A DNA stretch of 64,000 nt from Fibrobacter sp. UWB2 (GTDB lineage: Bacteria; Fibrobacterota; Fibrobacteria; Fibrobacterales; Fibrobacteraceae), in contig NZ_MWQK01000001.1 in assembly GCF_002210425.1 (NCBI RefSeq), positions 248,001-312,000 of the forward strand. Reading direction: 5' to 3'. Below the pieces are notes generated by a model. That model searched no databases. It saw only the letters and a program-made list of their open reading frames with translations, and was not told where the DNA came from. Both the position numbers and the translations under genes were made by a program. Shown here one piece after another: positions 43,246-52,769 of the stretch (its first letter is position 1; each line of letters starts with the position of its first letter).

Positions 43246-44232
43246 TTACAGGTCCTCCATGTATATTCCTGTTTCCTCAATTTGGTCGCATATGGTCACT
43301 AAAGTTGCGGTAAAGACGGGGAGGGCATTCATATCCGTTCCTACTGTTACAGTTTCTGTAACAGCGTTGTCGGTGCAGGTGATAATTGCTCCTGTAGGGT
43401 CCTCTTCTTCTTCCTTTTTGGCTTCTTCACAAAGCTCTGTAATTACAGATTTTGGAACACTTTCGTCAAATTGCATAAATTCGGCAATATTTAAAATATC
43501 ATTATGATGGCTTGCCGAAATATGGAGGATTATGGAGTCCGGCTTTACTATGGTAATGGCAAAGTCATTTTCTGTATCGACTTCGATTTTGCACGTCGCA
43601 TCGTTTGGCTTTTGCTTGGTGCTTACAGGAATTTCAAATGATGAACTCGATAGGGGAGAGTAGGAACTAGAAGAGAACCCCATTGAACTCGATGAAGTCT
43701 TGTACAAGTCCATCACCATACAGAGTTTGTTTGCAGACTCAATAACGTCTTCAATAGTTTGGCCATTTGCAGAATCCTTGTACTTCACGGAAATGGAGCG
43801 ACCTTCGCAAACGACACTTGCATTCAAAGTCATTGCGCCTTCCTTGCTTTCTGCACACAACTGGGCCACTTCGGCCTTCGGCACAGAAATATCAAAAGTA
43901 GTCAACAAATCCATTTCGACTTCATCGCCGACAAGAGTCATTTTCATCGTCGTTTTTTCAGAGTTTGCGACGGTAAAATCCATAACGACAACGTTGTCCG
44001 ACAGCTTTTTTACGGAACATTCGTTCTGCGTAAACGACTGAAGCGAACCATTGTCCGAGCTAGACAAAACTACATCTGCAGATGAGGAGCTGATAACAGC
44101 AGATGATGAACTGAATCCCTGAGACGTTACCGAATTGGGGCTAGCTGGCGCAACCGGAGATGTTTCATCTGAAAAGCAGGCTGTAAGGGCGAGGGCGGCA
44201 ACCGCTGAAATCGGCAATAATTTTTTTATCAT
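43246..44232 (-). CDS. Serine-linker lipoprotein, paralog of the divergent neighbour
   Basis: The 328-residue protein has a lipoprotein signal (ALALTAC-FSDE), a short Ser-rich linker (SSSSAVISSSSADVVLSS), and two related domains. Each domain has a Cys in an xLCAExKE or xLCEEAKKEE helix followed by a strand with VxCEGRSI or ITCTDNAV. A second Ser-rich stretch separates the domains. It resembles the protein on the opposite strand at 44405-45316, so the pair arose by duplication. The ATG at 44232 starts the signal peptide. The function is unknown; a cell-envelope location is clear. Confidence 0.8.
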   Translation of the reverse strand: MIKKLLPISAVAALALTACFSDETSPVAPASPNSVTSQGFSSSSAVISSSSADVVLSSSDNGSLQSFTQNECSVKKLSDNVVVMDFTVANSEKTTMKMTLVGDEVEMDLLTTFDISVPKAEVAQLCAESKEGAMTLNASVVCEGRSISVKYKDSANGQTIEDVIESANKLCMVMDLYKTSSSSMGFSSSSYSPLSSSSFEIPVSTKQKPNDATCKIEVDTENDFAITIVKPDSIILHISASHHNDILNIAEFMQFDESVPKSVITELCEEAKKEEEEDPTGAIITCTDNAVTETVTVGTDMNALPVFTATLVTICDQIEETGIYMEDL

Positions 44233-44404
44233 AAAATTCCTTCTTGCGTTGTCTGGACAGACAAATGTTATTATAAAAATACAAATTTTTGTATATCCAT
44301 CAATAAAATAAGTTTTTACGAAGGCCTTTATGCGTAAATTTGTATGGATTCTGTTGTTTTTTGTTGCAATATTATATATTTTGTTATAAACAAGAAGGTC
44401 AAAA

Positions 44405-45316
44405 TTGAAAAAGTTTATTGCTATTCCTGTATCTCTCGCAGCGATTCTCTCTGCTTGTGACCCAGCAACAACAACTCCGGTTCTTGACAATGAATCATAC
44501 GTTCATGGAACGCGACAGTATGAACGACATTTGGAGAAGAAAGTTGGTACCGCTAGATGTGAAGTCTATGCGACGGACCATAGCGTTTCCGTTGATTTGA
44601 AGGTGACTGTTTTGACGGACGATTCCTATATGAATCAGCAAATAGAAGCCGATTTCAACAACCCAACATCTTACAGAGGCAAAGTCGAGTTTTCCGGATT
44701 GTTTAAGGCACAGTCTGAACAACTCTGTGCTGAAATGAAGGAATCCGCGACTGGAATGGAAAATGGGCAATATTCTTGTTCAGGAGATGGCGCTCAAGTT
44801 TCGGCATCTTTCGGAGATCTCGACCCCTCGCGTAAATCGACCATAGTATCCCAAATGACCCTAAAAATGGATCAGTACTGTGACGAAGCCTATGATTATT
44901 TTTCGGAAACCTTGAATCGACTTGCCGAAGAAACTGGAATTGAGGATTCCAAGGTTCCTGGCCAATATGAAAAAGCGCAAGTTTGCGAATCCTTTAAAGT
45001 CGGGACTAGCGTTCAGACGCGAGTCGTCTACGCCGACAAGAATATGACCGAAACTATATCTTACCAAAATGGTAGCTACACTCTCTTTGAAGTGTACGAA
45101 GGCTTTGACGACGCGACTTTGGCAAGAGCATGTGATGGCTATAGAGCGCAGGATAAAGTGACTAATTTGGCTTGCGTTGGCAATACAATTCAATATGAGA
45201 CGAACGTGTTGAACGGCGTTGATTTGGACAGCTATGTAAATGTCGTCAACGAAACAGTTTGCCCGATGCTGCGAGATGGCTCGATTGGATTCGAAGATCT
45301 CTGGTTCAAGAATTAA
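44405..45316 (+). CDS. Lipoprotein of the same family, TTG start
   Basis: The 303-residue protein starts at TTG with AAGAAGG seven bases upstream, and its first residues MKKFIAIPVSLAAILSAC-DPAT form a clean lipoprotein signal. It has two domains with paired Cys residues: QLCAEMKESATGMENGQYSC, then QVCESFKVG, and ARACDGYRAQDKVTNLACVG. The pattern matches the divergent gene at 43246-44232, without its serine linkers. Both face the periplasm or surface. No named family is recognised. Confidence 0.78.
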   Translation: MKKFIAIPVSLAAILSACDPATTTPVLDNESYVHGTRQYERHLEKKVGTARCEVYATDHSVSVDLKVTVLTDDSYMNQQIEADFNNPTSYRGKVEFSGLFKAQSEQLCAEMKESATGMENGQYSCSGDGAQVSASFGDLDPSRKSTIVSQMTLKMDQYCDEAYDYFSETLNRLAEETGIEDSKVPGQYEKAQVCESFKVGTSVQTRVVYADKNMTETISYQNGSYTLFEVYEGFDDATLARACDGYRAQDKVTNLACVGNTIQYETNVLNGVDLDSYVNVVNETVCPMLRDGSIGFEDLWFKN

Positions 45317-45324
45317 AAGAACAG

Positions 45325-45350
45325 GCCGAGCAAAAACTCGGCTTTCCTTT
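45325..45350 (+). terminator. Terminator after the lipoprotein gene
   Basis: GCCGAG and CTCGGC pair around CAAAAA and are followed by TTTCCTTT. Confidence 0.75.
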
Positions 45351-45448
45351 CAAATATTTTAGTTTACATAATCCGCATTATCGGTAATACAAATTTAGAA
45401 AGGGGAGTCTTGTTTGTTTCACATTAAAACAATTTTTGACGCTTTTTG

Positions 45449-45472
45449 TTGGCATGGTATTTGCTATCTTTG
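45449..45472 (+). promoter_or_regulatory. grpE promoter region
   Basis: TATCTTTG at 45465-45472 matches the TAnnTTTG element. The overlapping TTGGCATGGTATTTGCT (45449-45465) also fits the sigma54 GG-N10-GC rule. A very similar TTGGCA-N6-TTTGCT stands before dnaK. No CIRCE element is visible. Confidence 0.5.
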
Positions 45473-45531
45473 TGTCGAAATTGTAAAACAGATGTCCGCA
45501 CAGACAATTTTTAAAGGAATATTGATATATC

Positions 45532-46221
45532 ATGGCTGAAGAAAAGAATCCGGAACAGAATGTTGAACCGAACGATGCCGAACGTGCTCAATTTGAACAG
45601 GATGTGCTGAAAGCCACCCAGGACGCAATGAATCTCGAAGCTGAAGCCAATGCTTCGGCAGGCTCAGCAACCGACAATGCCAACGCCGAAAAGCCCGCTG
45701 ACGTAGAAGGTCAAAATGCAGAAGCACCAAAGGCCGAAGAAAAAGCCGCCGAACAGCCCGCAGCACCTTCCGCCGAAGAAGTTTTGAAACAGCAGCTTGC
45801 CGATGCTAACGACCGTTTTGTGCGTCTGATGGCCGAATTCGAAAACTTCCGCCGCCGTAATGCCAAGGAACAGCTTGAACTCATCGAAACTGCGAACGGC
45901 AAGCTTCTCGAAAAGCTCTCTGAAGTCCAGGACAATTTCGAACGTGCTTTCGCCAGCGAAAACAAAGCCAAGGATCTCGAAGCCTTCGAAAAAGGCATGC
46001 AGATGATTTACAACCAGTTCGCCAAGGTTCTCACGGACGCAGGACTTGAACAGATTGACCCGACCGGCAAGGAATTCGACCCGAACCTCCACGAAGCTCT
46101 GATGCAGCAGCCCTCCGAAACTATCCCGGAAGGTCATGTTGTCACCGTATTCCAGAAGGGTTACAAGCTCAAGAACAAAATCTTGAAGACCGCAAAAGTC
46201 ATCGTATCCTCCGGGAAATAA
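45532..46221 (+). CDS. grpE: Nucleotide exchange factor GrpE
   Basis: GrpE releases ADP from DnaK during protein folding. The 229-residue protein has an acidic, Ala/Glu-rich N-terminal extension of about 75 residues. The long dimerising helix (LKQQLADANDRFVRLMAEFENFRRRNAKE) follows, then the C-terminal beta domain with PNLHEALMQQPSE and GHVVTVFQKGYKLKNKIL. The N-terminal extension is longer than in E. coli. It is transcribed alone, 4.5 kb before dnaK-dnaJ on the same strand. Confidence 0.95.
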   Translation: MAEEKNPEQNVEPNDAERAQFEQDVLKATQDAMNLEAEANASAGSATDNANAEKPADVEGQNAEAPKAEEKAAEQPAAPSAEEVLKQQLADANDRFVRLMAEFENFRRRNAKEQLELIETANGKLLEKLSEVQDNFERAFASENKAKDLEAFEKGMQMIYNQFAKVLTDAGLEQIDPTGKEFDPNLHEALMQQPSETIPEGHVVTVFQKGYKLKNKILKTAKVIVSSGK

Positions 46222-46243
46222 CCCCCATATCCCCCGCCTTTAT

Positions 46244-46273
46244 GCCCGCCACTCCCCCGTGAGCGGGCTTTTC
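46244..46273 (+). terminator. grpE terminator
   Basis: GCCCGCCAC and GTGAGCGGGC pair with one bulge around TCCCCC, followed by TTTTC. Confidence 0.75.
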
Positions 46274-46390
46274 TTATCTCCCCCCTTTTGATAAAATGAC
46301 AATAGAGATTTGCGTGAGCGCTTATCCGCAAACATTTTCAGATATATCTTTATTATTGGGTGTAGGAATTAACAAGGAATGGAGATCAAG

Positions 46391-48487
46391 ATGTTTGGTA
46401 AAAACCTAATTGTTTCTTCCGTATTGGCCTTGGCTTGTACGGGTTTCGCTCAGAAAATTGTAATCACGACGAACTATACGGCGGACCCGGCGCCCTATGT
46501 CCATGGGGATACGGTTTACCTGTACACGACCCACGACGAAGACAATGCCGACGGGTTCATGATGTACGACTGGCTGTTGCACACATCCACGGATATGGTC
46601 AACTGGACCAGTCACGGTGCCGTGGCGAGCCTGGGCGACATCAAGTGGACCTCTAAAACCAACGGGGCCTGGGCAGAACAGGTCATCGAGCGCGACGGCA
46701 AGTGGTTCATGTACGTCCCCATTCACGGCAACGGCATTTCCGTCTTGGTGGCGGACAACCCTTACGGCCCTTTCAAGGAACCTTTGAACAAGGCGCTGGT
46801 CTGGCAGCGCGAGCACTGGAACGATATCGACCCTACCGTCTGGATTGACGACGACGGACAGGCCTACATGTACTGGGGCAACCCCGAATTGTACATGATC
46901 AAGTTGAACAAGGACATGATTAGTACTCAGGGATCCATCGTCACCTACCCCAAGATCAAGGATTACCAGGAAGGCCCCTGGGTTTACAAGCACGGCAACA
47001 ATTACTACATGACTTTCGCATCGACCTGCTGTGCGGAAGGTATCGGGTATGCCATGAGCGACAAGATTACGGGCCCCTGGACCTACAAGGGCGACATTAT
47101 GCCGCATTCTTCGCGCAGTAACGGAAACCACCCGGGTATCATCGATTTCAAGGGAAAATCCTACGTTTTCGGCCTAAATTACGAACTTTGGCGTTACAAG
47201 TCCGAGAAGATGGGCCAGAAATTCCAACACAAGGAGCGCCGTTCTGTCGGCCTTTCCGAAATGAAGTACAACGCCGACGGCACTATTCAAAAGATTGACT
47301 TTTGGCCGGACAATGGCGTGGCCCAGCTGGAAGATTTTGACCCGTACAAGCGCGTGGAAGCGGAAACCATGTCCTGGGGCGAAGACGTGAGGGTTCGCAA
47401 GAGCGGCGCTGCCGGCAATACGGTCATCACCAACCTTTCCGAAGGAAAATACACCAAAATTAGCGGCGTGGAATTCGGCGATGCAGGCGCAGAAAGCTTC
47501 TCGGCGTCCGTTCTGAACGTCAAGAAGGCGTCGAGCATCACCGTCCGTCTGGACAAGGTGAACGGCGAAATTGTTGGCAAGGCGGAATTTAGCGCAGACG
47601 GCCTCGTGACGGTGCCGCTGACCGGTGCGGTCGGCAAGCACGACGTGTTCTTCGTGTTCGCGGGCGATTTCGAGGCGGACTACTGGGAATTCGAGGATAG
47701 CAAGACCGCTATTCCGCAAAGCCCGTTCTGCAAGGAAAAACTCAAAGATGCAGAAGCCAAGTGTGATGTACCAGCCGTAGGTGCAAGCGTTGAAGGCCCC
47801 GCAAACTTCATCGACTTTGAAAACTACGACGTGGGCGGTGCCGGCAAGGCCTACTACGACATGGACACCGAAAACCAAGGCAAGGAATATCGCGAAGACC
47901 GCGTGGACATCGTGAAGAACGGCGACGGATTTGCCGTGGGCTACACGCAGAAGGGTGAATGGCTGGAATACACCGTGAACGTCGAAACTAGCGGAACCCT
48001 CCCCTTCGAACTTTCTTACGCAACAGGCATGGAAAGCGCAAGCGTACGATTCTTCATGGACAATGAACCCATCACCGATACACTCTCGCTTTCTGGAACC
48101 GATGACTTCGATACATACGCTACGTACAAAGGCAAAACAACCAAGGAACTCACCAAAGGCGAACACGTGCTCAAAGTCCTAATAACAAGCGACTACGTAA
48201 ACCTCGACTGGATTGCCTTCGGTAAAGTTGAAGGCGATATTATGGACAAGCGCAATGGCACCACGGGCATCAAATTTGCGAAAAAATCCGCTGGTGCGTT
48301 CGTCAAAACCGCCGGCGAATACAAAGTCTTTGACTTGATGGGCAATATGCTCGGCAAAATCCGCCTTAACGCAGGAGCTTCGCTGACAGATATCAAGACT
48401 GGTCTCAAAACTGCCGGCTTCGGGAGCGGAGTCTACGTGGTCCGCAACCCCGCCGGAAAGACCCTGAAACTGCAAGTCGGGGAATAA
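46391..48487 (+). CDS. Secreted GH43 enzyme with two CBM6-like modules and C-terminal sorting-like module
   Basis: The 698-residue protein has a signal peptide (ending GFAQ), then a GH43 five-bladed propeller with the base Asp in YTADPAPYVHGD, the modulating Asp in DIDPTVWIDDDG and the acid Glu in DYQEGPWVYKHG. Two beta-sandwich modules follow, at about 315-430 (RVEAETMSWGEDV) and about 465-600 (FENYDVGGAGKAYYD, GEWLEYTVNV), both CBM6-like. The last 65 residues (YKVFDLMGNMLGKI ... GFGSGVYVVRNPAGKTLKLQV) match the end module of the GH30 at 27488. It probably removes arabinose or xylose from arabinoxylan. The ATG at 46391 has GGAG six bases upstream. It uses CCC and CTG more than core genes. 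Confidence 0.9.
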   Translation: MFGKNLIVSSVLALACTGFAQKIVITTNYTADPAPYVHGDTVYLYTTHDEDNADGFMMYDWLLHTSTDMVNWTSHGAVASLGDIKWTSKTNGAWAEQVIERDGKWFMYVPIHGNGISVLVADNPYGPFKEPLNKALVWQREHWNDIDPTVWIDDDGQAYMYWGNPELYMIKLNKDMISTQGSIVTYPKIKDYQEGPWVYKHGNNYYMTFASTCCAEGIGYAMSDKITGPWTYKGDIMPHSSRSNGNHPGIIDFKGKSYVFGLNYELWRYKSEKMGQKFQHKERRSVGLSEMKYNADGTIQKIDFWPDNGVAQLEDFDPYKRVEAETMSWGEDVRVRKSGAAGNTVITNLSEGKYTKISGVEFGDAGAESFSASVLNVKKASSITVRLDKVNGEIVGKAEFSADGLVTVPLTGAVGKHDVFFVFAGDFEADYWEFEDSKTAIPQSPFCKEKLKDAEAKCDVPAVGASVEGPANFIDFENYDVGGAGKAYYDMDTENQGKEYREDRVDIVKNGDGFAVGYTQKGEWLEYTVNVETSGTLPFELSYATGMESASVRFFMDNEPITDTLSLSGTDDFDTYATYKGKTTKELTKGEHVLKVLITSDYVNLDWIAFGKVEGDIMDKRNGTTGIKFAKKSAGAFVKTAGEYKVFDLMGNMLGKIRLNAGASLTDIKTGLKTAGFGSGVYVVRNPAGKTLKLQVGE

Positions 48488-48511
48488 GCCCAACCTCCCC
48501 CACATTTAAAG

Positions 48512-48545
48512 TCCCCGACCTCACTCACGAGGCCGGGGATTTTTA
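48512..48545. terminator. Terminator after the GH43 gene
   Basis: TCCCCGACCTC and GAGGCCGGGGA pair with one mismatch around ACTCAC, followed by TTTTTA. Confidence 0.85.
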
Positions 48546-48581
48546 GTGTCAAAGTTTAATGCAATTTCTGTGGCGAATTAA

Positions 48582-48992
48582 CTACATGCACAGAATGTCC
48601 AACATCTGTCGCGGCGTGATGACAATCGGATTTGCAGGAAAATGCTTGACGTTCCCCGTTACAAGATGCGTTTCGGCGGTTTTGCCATGAGAAAGCGCAA
48701 TGGAATAAAAGACAATGTCCTTGGGATCGGGCATGGCTTCTGCAACAGTTTCCAAAGCATTTTCCATAACACCCAAGGATTCTATCTGGGATATGGTTTC
48801 TGAAATCAACTCTGAAGAAAAACCGAATTTCGGCCTATTCAAAACATTGCGATACTCATTCAGAATTTCATCATTGTATACAGGAACAACAAATCCATTG
48901 AAAACTGCCTGCAATACGACTCTAGGAACAGAGTTCCATTTCAGCAAAGCGGAAACAATGACATTCGTGTCAATGACCGCATAAAACTTCAT
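48582..48992 (-). CDS. PIN-domain toxin
   Basis: The 136-residue protein is a PIN-family ribonuclease of the 'putative toxin component' type. The acidic residues are in VIDTNVIVSALL (Asp8), ILNEYRNVL (Glu) and MPDPKDIVFYSIAL, with LVTGNVKHFP near the end. It probably cuts RNA when its antitoxin is lost. The gene overlaps the upstream antitoxin gene by four bases (ATGA). Confidence 0.88.
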   Translation of the reverse strand: MKFYAVIDTNVIVSALLKWNSVPRVVLQAVFNGFVVPVYNDEILNEYRNVLNRPKFGFSSELISETISQIESLGVMENALETVAEAMPDPKDIVFYSIALSHGKTAETHLVTGNVKHFPANPIVITPRQMLDILCM

Positions 48993-49321
48993 CGGCCGCT
49001 CCTGGCAGCATCAATTTCGGCATTGATTTCGTCTAGAGTCATATCGGCGGCCCCAGCTCTTTCTGCCTCGGCAGAAAGCTGGCGCATTACCATCGACATA
49101 CGGCTCGCAACTGGACTTGCATTGTAGAAAACGCGCCTGTCGGCGGCATAGGCGGGAGCCTTTGTGGATGAAACCTCGAAGGGAATCCTCTTCTCGCGCA
49201 CAACGGCACGAGCGAAGACATTTATCGCCGTGGTCATCGACATGCCAAACTCTTCACAAAGCTTGTCAAAGTCTTTTTTCAGGTTGTCATCCATTCTGAT
49301 GCTAAAGGTGGTTTGCGACAT
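48989..49321 (-). CDS. RelB/DinJ-type antitoxin
   Basis: The 110-residue protein has a ribbon-helix-helix N-terminus (TTFSIRMDDNLKKDFDKLCEEFGMSMTTAINVFARAV), typical of RelB/DinJ antitoxins that also repress their own promoter. The C-terminal part (MRQLSAEAERAGAADMTLDEINAEIDAAR) is the toxin-binding tail. Pairing with a PIN toxin in place of RelE/YafQ is a mixed module. The start is the ATG at 49321. Confidence 0.88.
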   Translation of the reverse strand: MSQTTFSIRMDDNLKKDFDKLCEEFGMSMTTAINVFARAVVREKRIPFEVSSTKAPAYAADRRVFYNASPVASRMSMVMRQLSAEAERAGAADMTLDEINAEIDAARSGR

Positions 49322-49392
49322 AAAAGTAACCTCTTTTATCTAAATATATATAAAAATACACCGAAATGCAACCTGAATAATAAGCTCAAAGG

Positions 49393-49415
49393 ATCCTCCC
49401 TCGTGGAGGATTTTT
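49393..49415. terminator. Hairpin left of the Phd/ParE module
   Basis: ATCCTCC and GGAGGAT pair around CTCGT and are followed by TTTTA. Nearly the same hairpin occurs at 50005-50029 on the other side of the module. Confidence 0.75.
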
Positions 49416-49485
49416 AATCAATTTATCTTAATTTTTTACTTGTAATTTTACTTAAAATTATATATTATTAAAATGGAGGTTGTTT

Positions 49486-49731
49486 ATGCCCTGCATTTTA
49501 CCAGTGTCTGATTTACGAAATTACAATGAAGTTCTTCAGAACGTGTCCGAAGAATCTCCCGTGTTCCTGACCAAGAATGGTCGGGGTTGCTATGTTGTCA
49601 TAGACATCAAAGAATACGAACGGATGATAGCGGCTTTGAAGCTCCAGAAGGCTCTTACCGAGGGAGAACGATCTGCCGAACAGGGTGGCTGGCTTTCCGC
49701 TGCGGATGTGCGAAAGAAATACGAGGTGTAG
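49486..49731 (+). CDS. Phd/YefM-type antitoxin
   Basis: The 81-residue protein begins MPCILPVSDLRNYNEVLQNV and continues with PVFLTKNGRGCYVVIDIKEYERM, the Phd/YefM DNA-binding fold. The C-terminal tail (WLSAADVRKKYEV) would bind the toxin. AGGAGG-like GGAGG stands eight bases before the ATG at 49486, so this start is preferred over a TTG six bases earlier. The toxin gene that follows directly is broken. Confidence 0.88.
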   Translation: MPCILPVSDLRNYNEVLQNVSEESPVFLTKNGRGCYVVIDIKEYERMIAALKLQKALTEGERSAEQGGWLSAADVRKKYEV

Positions 49732-50003
49732 ATGCCCGTCATCATTTTTTCGCCAAAGGCCTCCGAGGATTTGGATTCAATCAAAGCGTATATAGAATCT
49801 GAATTGGGCAGTCCTCAAGCGGCATATTTGCCATTTTTCCTGAAATAGGTCCATCCTTAAAAGGCAATGTAGATTCGTTGAGTCGATATCGATGTTTATC
49901 AGTATCGAACTATATTGTTTTTTATCGAATTGAACTTGACAAGGTGCTTATTGTCCGCATTTTGAATAGTCGAATGAACTACTTGAACATTTTGGAATTG
50001 TAG
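49732..50003 (+). pseudogene. ParE/RelE-type toxin gene with internal deletion and frameshift
   Basis: The first frame gives MPVIIFSPKASEDLDSIKAY and IESELGSPQAA, the usual ParE-type N-terminus, then runs into a stop after seven unrelated residues. A second frame resumes with FAIFPEIGPSLKGN, SLSRYRCLSVSNYIVFYRI and DKVLIVRILNSRMNYLNIL, the usual C-terminus. About 20 residues in the middle are missing at the frame change. The toxin is almost certainly inactive, while its antitoxin is intact. Confidence 0.82.
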
Positions 50004-50004
50004 C

Positions 50005-50029
50005 ATCCTCCCCCGCGGAGGATTTTTTA
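50005..50029. terminator. Hairpin right of the Phd/ParE module
   Basis: ATCCTCC and GGAGGAT pair around CCCGC and are followed by TTTTTT. It is a near copy of the hairpin at 49393. Confidence 0.8.
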
Positions 50030-50338
50030 TACTTTCATCAGTTCACGACCGATTCGATGAAATTCTTCATCAATCTTTTTACGACGGGCTGCAGAAGGTT
50101 TCTTTGTTCCGTTCACATAGGCTGCAAATAGAGGTTGCGGAATTCCAAGTCTGCGGGCAAATGCAGCCGCATTTAGTTCAGGAAAGAGCCAGAAAACGCG
50201 ACCAACGGGGTTCATTTTCTTTGGAGCGAAGAATCCGGAGAGAGCCAAACCCTCGTCTAGATCGTCAAACCAAACTCCATCGAGGTCTACAGCACATCTC
50301 TTGCAAATGAGATGGTACGAACACCTTTTTTTATACAT
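50027..50338 (-). CDS. Small helix-turn-helix-like protein
   Basis: The 103-residue protein begins with a Cys-containing segment (CSYHLICKRC). A beta-rich part DGVWFDDLDEGLALSGFFAPKKM follows. The C-terminal half, LNAAAFARRLGIPQPLFAAYVNG and TKKPSAARRKKIDEEFHRI, has the form of an XRE-like helix-turn-helix. Similar combinations occur in antitoxins and small regulators paired with DUF2442-like domains. No partner gene lies beside it. It is in a cluster of small toxin-antitoxin genes, so a defence or addiction role is possible but not shown. Confidence 0.65.
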   Translation of the reverse strand: MYKKRCSYHLICKRCAVDLDGVWFDDLDEGLALSGFFAPKKMNPVGRVFWLFPELNAAAFARRLGIPQPLFAAYVNGTKKPSAARRKKIDEEFHRIGRELMKV

Positions 50339-50369
50339 TTATTCACAATGATTATGTTTCGGTTTTTGA

Positions 50370-50504
50370 ATGAATAATTTCAGATTACCTCTACTAGCTA
50401 TGGTATTTTCCCTTTTGTCGGGATGTAGCATAATCGCAAGGCCTCCATCTGCAGCGGCGTTTATGGGGTCATTCCGAGACAACTTTTCAACCAATACTCT
50501 TTAA
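50370..50504 (+). CDS. Very small putative lipoprotein (44 residues)
   Basis: The ORF begins MNNFRLPLLAMVFSLLSGCS, a good lipoprotein signal with the lipobox LSGC, then only 25 residues. No ribosome site is evident. It may be an entericidin-like small lipoprotein or the 5' relic of a larger lipoprotein gene. Confidence 0.35.
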   Translation: MNNFRLPLLAMVFSLLSGCSIIARPPSAAAFMGSFRDNFSTNTL

Positions 50505-50629
50505 AAAGTAGCCACCTCCTATCTATTTAATATATCACTGGCTCCTTCCTCCCAGCGGTCGTCAGGATGACGTCGTGGGGCGTTCTTTTTTGAAACAACC
50601 CTGTTTTCGCCCGATTTCCGCCTAAAAAA

Positions 50630-50682
50630 CGTTTCAGAACGAAACGAAAAGGGCGCTTTTCGGGGTTGGCACGCCTTTTGCT
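50630..50682 (+). promoter_or_regulatory. dnaK upstream regulatory region
   Basis: TTGGCACGCCTTTTGCT at 50666-50682 fits the sigma54 -24/-12 rule, with GG and GC separated by ten bases. Twenty bases upstream, CGTTTC and GAAACG form an inverted repeat around AGAAC (50630-50646), a possible regulator site. No CIRCE element or good TATAAT is seen. Confidence 0.45.
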
Positions 50683-50697
50683 AATGTATCGGCGTAA

Positions 50698-52659
<1,962 letters not shown>

Positions 52660-52681
52660 TTTCAACCTTCAAAAAACAAAT

Positions 52682-52716
52682 AGGATTCGCCTCTCAAAAG
52701 GGGGCAATCCTTTTGT
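52682..52716 (+). terminator. Terminator between dnaK and dnaJ
   Basis: AGGATT and AATCCT form the outer stem and GCC/GGC the inner part, followed by TTTTGTTG. Partial read-through into dnaJ is possible. Confidence 0.7.
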
Positions 52717-52769
52717 TGTAAAATAACGATTTTTGATTTGTTATATGATGAGTTTGCCCGGAGGGCAAA

